33,079 nucleotides of DNA from Ectocarpus siliculosus (Eukaryota; Sar; Phaeophyceae; Ectocarpales; Ectocarpaceae): NCBI GenBank assembly GCA_000310025.1, contig FN649755.1, positions 849,297-882,375 of the forward strand. Reading direction: 5' to 3'. The notes under the pieces were generated by a model. It was not told the origin of the DNA, ran no database searches, and saw only the letters and a program-made list of their open reading frames with translations. A program made the translations under genes and the position numbers. Below are positions 27,252-33,079 of this stretch, one piece after another (the stretch's first letter is position 1; the number at the start of each line of letters is the position of its first letter).

Positions 27252-29674
27252 CATGAGGAAGACGAAGTACACGACAAGAATCGGTGTGTACACGGGGATG
27301 TCGAACAGGCCGAAATACGTCATGCCGAGCGCTACCAGCAGCCATTTCTGCGACGATATCCAGCACGGGAACTCCCTTAGGCGCCCACTGATTCGGGGAG
27401 GTAAGAGCCTGCTGCCGTGGGGTGGACAAAGGTGCCCTCCGTGAGCATCACGACTGGTATCATTGTGCTGTCGGCACATGATCTCTCCCGCAACCGTGAC
27501 GGTTTCGTGTCGGCTGGGCGTACACACACGCGGGGCGACCTGGTACCTGCGTTCTGTAGCCGTTCGTAGGCTGTGTTGCCACTCGCCCTCTCGTTCTGTC
27601 CCTCTCTCCTGCCTCTGCGAGGCTGCCGAAAAATAAATACTAGAGAATCTCACCTACTACTCATCAGGAGGTGGGACAGCAGTCGAGGCTAACCGGACGG
27701 GAGCTACATCTGCAGCATGGCAACGGGCATCCAAAGCAACGGAACGAAGGGCACCACCACCACCACCACGGTGCGCCGCAAGAATGCGAGAGAAGGCGTC
27801 CCCCTGTACACCGATCTTCAAAACAGCTCGATTGCTCCACAACCAAGCTTGTGATAGCACCGAAAACTGTCATTTTTTAAACATCTCGTGCAGGTCTTTC
27901 AGTACACGTGCATGTATCGGGCTCTTGCCGTACCTACTCTTTTCGTGGGGCAATCGAGCTTTGAATGTCGGTCTAGGGGGGTGCCAGCTCTCGCATCATT
28001 ACTGTAATCCGGAACGTATTGCTGTATTCCGGAACAAACACGCCGCATAGGCGTGCAGGCTGCGGGTGGGAAAGGCAGCGACCGCGAGTAGTTCGATGCA
28101 AGCCGACAGGCCACGATTATGCTCCATCAACAGCAGTATGGCTTGTACGGTGGTAGACATCAAGGCGCTCGTTGGAGCTACGTCGCAGCACGCAGCACAA
28201 AATGGGGGAGACCAATAGCGTCGGAGACTCTTCTTGATTTAAAAGGCATAATTGTAGAAATCATGACGAAGCCACCGTCAAGTACAGAACGCCGATGCCC
28301 GTGACATATTTGTCTTTGGAATACCCACACGGCAACAATATCGGTTTTAGTGTAGGCCCCTCGGCTGAGAACCTGTTCTTATCGGCAAGTTATCAGATTT
28401 TGGATTGATTCAGGCTCAGGTTCCTAACTGCCAAGCTCTTCAGTGGTGGGACGTTCTGTGGTGAGAAAACGTATATACCTGAAACGATGCCGACGCCGTT
28501 CAGAAAGGCCCCGTAATCTCTCCGCGTCGGGGCCAACCTTTTTTTTTTGTAGGAGGCAAGGAGAAGCAGGTGACGGGCGGCGGCGGCGGTAGCGAAAACG
28601 GCCTTGAATAAAGCGATCTGCGGGCGGGCCCCAACGAAAAATCGCCCCAAGAAGACTACTTGCGGGTGAAACGCTTGCGGGCGGGCGGGGCATATTTGGG
28701 GGGCACCACGGTTTTTACCAGCTTGCGTGTTCAGCACCCCGTAAACCACCACACACCGAACCGAGCAAGTCGCCCACCGCCCTCGCACAGAGATAGTACC
28801 GCTGCAAACAAACGTGGTACCAACACGCGGTGTCAAGGTTTCGTTGCTAGACCTGGCCCCGCTGGTGCGCAACGCAACCTCATTGGTCAAGCAGGCGGAC
28901 AGTTCGTTCAGCCAATAAAAACGGCGATGGAAATAGAGAAACGAAACACGATCCTGTTTAGATAAGCGCGACGACGGCGACGGCAGTGGTTTCGTCCGGG
29001 CCTCTCAATCGCACAAGTCGCGACGGACGAGGTACACACGCCGGGCGGCTTTTCATGGTGGCAACACTCGTAACGTCTTGAAGCTTTCGCCTCAATCCTC
29101 TACGTTGACGGGACCGGACCGAACGGTTCGAGCCAGCGCAGTAACAACAGTGCAAGAAGAGTTCGCCTACGTAGACCAACACCAGTGATTCGCCACAGCA
29201 GGCGCGGATGTTTCGGGATCACGGCCAATAACTACATACCTGGAGTGCGACGACCAGCCTTCCTTGCAAAACTTACAGCATAATACCTGGAAGTAAAAAC
29301 TGTGATATTCTACTTGTACTTGCGAATGTTTTTCACGACCAGTGTAACTCAAGACACACCTGCGGCGTCAAAACTGTACAGTGTTGCTAGAGACACACGT
29401 GTCTGAGGGGTGAAAAACTGTCCAGCACTAGCGTTGTTCAAGACACACGTTCCTGCGGGGCGTATGAAAAACTGTACGGGTGTTGTTCAAGGCCAGTGCT
29501 ATATAGTGCTGTCCAAGACCAGCGTTGATCAAAAACACACGTACCTGCGGCGTCAAAACCTGCACGGTGTTGTTCAGGAACAAGATCCCGACGGAATACG
29601 CCACCAAGTACCACCCCCTCTCGGCGTAGACCCGCAAGATAAACACCGCCGCCGACGCCGCGAACAGCACCCAC
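27252..29674 (-). CDS. RER1: RER1-like ER retrieval receptor, two sure exons (partial model)
   Basis: Exon 29674-29545 (130 nt; acceptor GACTCAG, donor GTACGT) encodes WVLFAASAAVFILRVYAERG then WYLVAYSVGILFLNNTVQVL and TPQ. This matches the first two membrane segments of Rer1, with its RW...RVY..GWY..Y..GI..LN....LTP signature. Exon 27387-27252 (136 nt; acceptor GAATCAG, donor GTGGGT) encodes GRLREFPCW, then MTYFGLFDIPVYTPILVVYF and VFLM, the third and fourth segments. Rer1 returns membrane proteins from the cis-Golgi to the ER. The phases require a linker exon of length 3n+2 between them; the usual acidic loop with DEFRPF was not found. The start and the KRQI...Y tail exons are also missing, so the gene may be divergent, incompletely read or decayed. 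MITE copy 4 sits in the intron. Confidence 0.8.
27774..28004. mobile_element. Hairpin MITE, same family, copy 4 (in an RER1 intron)
   Basis: Left arm: GAATGCGAGAGAAGGCGTCC, then TTCAAAACAGCTCGATTGCT and CCACAACCAAG. The right arm in reverse is GATGCGAGAGCTGGCACCCC then CCTAGACCGACATTCAAAGC and TCGATTGCCCCACG. A short duplication (GTAATCCGGAAC / GTATTCCGGAAC) follows at 28004-28035. Confidence 0.75.
28005..29239. other. RER1 intron, nothing further assigned
   Basis: No exon of Rer1 type is visible. A splice-bounded 47-nt segment just beyond this stretch (29286-29240, minus strand) has the right phase but encodes a Cys/Lys-rich peptide unlike the Rer1 loop. Confidence 0.4.
29343..29580. repeat. 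Tandem copies of the RER1 exon end and donor site
   Basis: Four imperfect units of about 40-60 bp (near 29353-29390, 29392-29440, 29443-29489 and 29530-29580) share ACACACGT-CCTGCGGCGTCAA then AACTGTACxGTGTTG. The last of these on the plus strand is the true 3' end of the RER1 exon with its donor; the others lie in the intron. Confidence 0.75.
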
Positions 29675-29784
29675 CTGAGTCAGTCGCGCAATGTTGGGGG
29701 TACTTGGATACGAGACAGCCGATCTGGGAACAATATGTATGTGGGGGGTGTATACTGTTGGGGGTTCAAGTGCGGGGGCCCTCG

Positions 29785-29820
29785 AGAGAGAGAGACAGAG
29801 AGACAGAGAGAGAGAGAGAG
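29785..29820 (+). repeat. (GA)n microsatellite
   Basis: A GAGA/GACAGA tract on the 5' side of the RER1 exon, in the presumed preceding intron. Confidence 0.9.
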
Positions 29821-30248
29821 AACACGCATATGATATGTGTGTCTCTCTGTGTGTGTTTACACTCTCCGAGCACGGTGTGTGATACTCAAGGTTTACGTCA
29901 TCAATCAATATCGGTCCTGGGTTAACATATTGCAGTCCCCAAACTCAACCCATACTACCGCGGGAAGGCGCGGTAGCCTCCTCCGGAAGACGCGGAGGCA
30001 GCTAACTTGCAACGGCGGTAGGGATTACCATGGCGCGGAATCTTCTCGTGTTCGGGTTCCTCAGATGAGTAACCAACCCGAAAGAATCCATGCCGATTTA
30101 TTGAGCGTTTCATCTGCTTGTCGTGCCGCATGCTCGCGTTGTATGTCTGTATCAATTCCGGACTTGAGACACCGAGCTCCTCACTTTGAGACACACACCC
30201 AGAAACAGTTCAGGCAGCCCTACCTATCGTTGCATGAATGAGAGTCAC

Positions 30249-30296
30249 CTGCATACCACGCAGCCGGCCGCTGACCGAGCGCACTGCCGGTACGTC
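30249..30296 (-). CDS. Candidate upstream RER1 exon
   Basis: This 48-nt segment has acceptor CCTTCCAG and donor GTGACT and ends in the phase needed to join the 29674 exon. It would encode TYRQCARSAAGCVVCR, placing a Tyr and the Arg before Trp at the same spacing as in Rer1 (Y...RW). The LDK and Pro residues usual in Rer1 are absent, so this may be chance. Confidence 0.25.
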
Positions 30297-33063
30297 CTGG
30301 AAGGCGCGGGTCAGCGGGGTGGGTGGGGGGGAGGGGGGGGTTGTGTGTAATCATGTCATGTTTTTGATGCCTTAGCGGTTAGACCACTGACTGACCACGT
30401 CGTCCTCGAGAGGATGGAGCGTTGTTCCCGCAGGAGGACCGATTACCGATGGCCAATCGTTTCCGGGGGGGGAGGGGTGGAGGTCATTGAACGTTGCTGG
30501 CGTGCCAATGAGTCAAGGCCGCGCCAGAGCAGTTTAGGAAGACCATCGGCCCTTAGAAGGGGTGCGAGAAACACGCAGCCTATTCCCGCTCTTTTTGGTT
30601 TCGCTGAAAGGTCCTGTGTCTTGCTGTTTGCTAGGGGGAACGATTGCCCCCCCGCCCCCCAGTTGGGCGGGCGGCCAGCATGCATGCGTGGGATGGGTGC
30701 GGCGGTTCGATAGGCGGAGGAATTAGACGCTACGATGACATCGCGACGCACGAAGTCTTAGACGATGTGAGGTCCACACGTCTGTAGCGTAGATCGGTGG
30801 TTCTGCCAAAAAAAAAAAGTGCTGGTTATATGCACATGTTGCTGATAAGAACACCCAAACAAAAACGGTTGATTTTGATTTCAGAGGAACGGCCGGTGTT
30901 TTTCTTAGGGCATGCACGATGCAGACCGAGACGTCGAAACGACGACACAAACAGCTCCTTCCTTCTCTCCGCGACATGCGGGACCCCACCATTGATTGGT
31001 CACATTGCCAAATAAATATGTCGTGTGGGATGTTTTGAGAGCCTCCCTGAAAAAAGGCAACGCTCCGCGCGGCGGTCGCTGCTCCGCCCTCCGGCCAATC
31101 GGGGAGGAGGACCAAAAAAAAAAAAGAAGGCGATTTGAAGCTGTGTGATCGTGCGGTGTGACACGGTGTGACCCCGGCTGTGATCCACCAAGGCACACAG
31201 CAGCACACAACCATAACGTGTGTAGACTGGTACCACAATCAATATATGAGGGGCGAACAGACACCCACCCACGCCACATGATTGATACTGCTTTGATCAT
31301 ACCGCCGGAGGTGGTCGGATGCAGTAATCATCATTGCACTTCTTGACACTTTCTTGATGGGTCTCGCTGCCCCTGCAGTTGGCTCGTCCCGCCGGGCCTC
31401 GCCAACACCAACCGCACCCCCAAACGCAGCGGCACGACCCAGCTGGACTGGTCAATCAGCCCTGCGCCTTGAGGGCTGGCACCCGCTCTCTATCCTGGGT
31501 CAACCTGTGTGGTGGGCGTGTGGGAGTGATTGTTGATCGTGTTTGTTTGCAGCAATTATTTGCGGTGCAATCCTCCGAAGCGGTGTGATCGAGGGGGTTT
31601 CGCCAGAAACAACAAACAACCCCTCCCCTCCCCCCCCGCCCTACCCCGTACAGGGCGCAATATTCTCGTGCAGGCTGGTGCATATGTTGGGTGGAAGGTT
31701 TGTAGCAGGTGATACTGAGAGGTTATACATGCATGGGATGCGCACACCCCCGCATCAACTCGTCGGATGCTGATGGTGCAGAAATGGAATCGAGAGAAGA
31801 AAGAGTTGGGGCACAAACTGCCCGTAGAATGTTGTCAGAATTTGTTTGTGGCACGGCGCCGGCCAAAGAGGCGAGCGGGGGCCAGAAGGGGAATGTCGAG
31901 CGACCCTGCAAGTGCCTCGAAATGCGACAAAAAACCACATACATGGCTGTGTGTAAACAACCGCTGCAGGTGGAGACGTCCGCCTTGGAGATCAGACAAT
32001 GATCTGGGCAGCGGGGGGGGGCAGTGTTTCCTATACATGCAGCAGCAGAAAATTTAGAAAAGCGGAAGACCTCTCTCTCCATTCCCCAGCCACCTCGCCG
32101 CGTAGGACCGCAAGGGCCGTGTAATACATGGGCCATTTCACCAAGTTTTCTATTTCCCAAAAATTGACAGTACATGGAATCGAAGAGTTTGGAAATTTGA
32201 ATTTTCCCCCAAAATTTAGAAATAAACCTATATCCATATACGCGGATGCATGGGCCCACAACATTTTCAGGAACGGTAGCGCCCAAAAATTGTTGGAAAT
32301 TTCCTTGTGTTTTTGCCTTCGATTTCGCCTCGCCAAAGCTTCCTTCTACTGCTGCCATGCAAATTTGCTAATGGAAATGTCCCGCAGTTCGCCCGCACTT
32401 GAGAACTTGGCAGCCAAGAAGAAATTGATGTACAAGTAGCCTCGAAAAAATCAAAACCTAAGAGCTTAGTCTAAGGGTGAGCTCTCGGTTAAGAACCACT
32501 ACGCTACAAGCAATATAGCGACCATTCCCAGCACAACCCTAGGATCTCATAAGTAACCCCACGGGGCGAAAGTAGAGATTGTCAAGTGGGTGGCGCTCAC
32601 TGCAGTCTTCGTGGAAGACCTGGTGCGGTCGAGATGCATTGAAAAAGGACTGACATGTTGCACTCTACGAATAACTTATGGTTGGTGCCATATATGATGT
32701 ATGGTGGTGGCCATCCATGCTCTACCCCCCTTCGCTATTGTACGTACCCTACACACGCATATGCATAGACTACACACTTACCCGGTCAACATCGATTGAC
32801 ATCCGGGTCACAGCACCAACAACAGCAAAGGACTAAATACAGCTATTATTCGTTTGGTCAACACAACAGATTTCTTTAGTGTTTCAGTAACACAAAGAGA
32901 GAGTTTTTAAACACTACACCAACACACGCGTTACATGGTGTGAAACCGAATACTCACCTCTACCTGGCTATTACCACACCAGTACCGTGGTCACGCTACC
33001 TGGTGGATCGCTGTGTTTAAGCAAGACTACAAGTGATGCTTTCCCCACACATCTCCTAAGACG
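30297..33063. other. Distal stretch without a supported gene
   Basis: It holds the GC-rich motif at 30651-30678 shared with 13.8 kb. A 211-codon minus-strand ORF at 32358-31723 lacks motifs and overlaps AT-rich, repeat-like sequence at 32130-32300. An imperfect hairpin ACCCGG...CCGGGT lies near 32780-32808. No gene family is recognised. Confidence 0.4.
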
Positions 33064-33079
33064 CCCCCCCCCCCCCCCC
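33064..33079 (+). repeat. Terminal poly-C (16 C)
   Basis: The window ends inside a C homopolymer, which may mark a contig edge or gap border. Long C tracts occur elsewhere here too. Confidence 0.9.

Noticed and set aside
31723-32358. 211-codon minus-strand ORF
   Set aside because: No motif, no splice context and AT-rich repeat-like sequence over part of its length. Length alone is not enough.
1-33079. An integrated algal virus or a defence-like gene system
   Set aside because: Ankyrin proteins and helicases can occur in such contexts, but the helicases are Helitron-type and the other genes are intron-rich cellular genes. No capsid, polymerase or integrase is visible.

Overview
The window looks like nuclear DNA of a multicellular or filamentous stramenopile, most likely a brown alga. 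Four things point there: short coding exons (about 50-140 nt) with GT-AG borders in long, repeat-filled introns; a GC-rich ankyrin gene of the WLxxxGCxWD type that is very abundant in brown-algal genomes; degenerate Helitrons; and frequent microsatellites and long poly-C tracts. This is inferred from the sequence alone. There is no bacterial operon structure, rRNA, CRISPR array or intact phage or viral gene set.

Layout: (1) 102-8131 (+): a nine-exon gene for a secreted or Golgi-type CgeB-like glycosyltransferase. All exon phases agree, giving 705 codons. It ends in a long disordered tail with a 39-bp coding minisatellite and is followed by a 4-copy noncoding minisatellite. Its introns hold three copies of a small hairpin element and a (TC)22 tract placed next to a splice acceptor. 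(2) 8927-12078 (+): four phase-compatible exons of a gene I do not recognise, with a dispersed repeat in one intron. (3) 13.8-14.3 kb: a possible first exon with an acylation-type N-terminus. (4) 16166-16427: a tRNA-derived SINE-like repeat. (5) 16.65-21.87 kb (mostly -): two broken Helitron helicase copies carrying different internal deletions, each joined on its 5' side to a GA-rich R repeat that occurs three times. (6) 22.37-23.21 kb (+): an F-box-like/ankyrin-repeat ORF without an in-frame ATG, followed by a 50-bp tandem repeat derived from its own 3' end. (7) 25.8-28.0 kb: four hairpin MITEs of one family. Two of them lie downstream of the last RER1 exon I can identify and two lie around or inside its introns. 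(8) 27252-29674 (-), perhaps reaching 30296: exons of an RER1 homologue, whose 5' splice site region is tandemly duplicated in the following intron. (9) 30.3-33.08 kb: no gene that I can support. The window ends in a run of 16 C.

The two recognised cellular genes both belong to the secretory pathway (a glycosyltransferase and an ER-retrieval receptor), but they lie 20 kb apart and nothing suggests a functional cluster. I see no convincing new molecular system. The most unusual features are the gene-embedded hairpin families, the duplicated RER1 donor site and the two complementary Helitron deletion derivatives.
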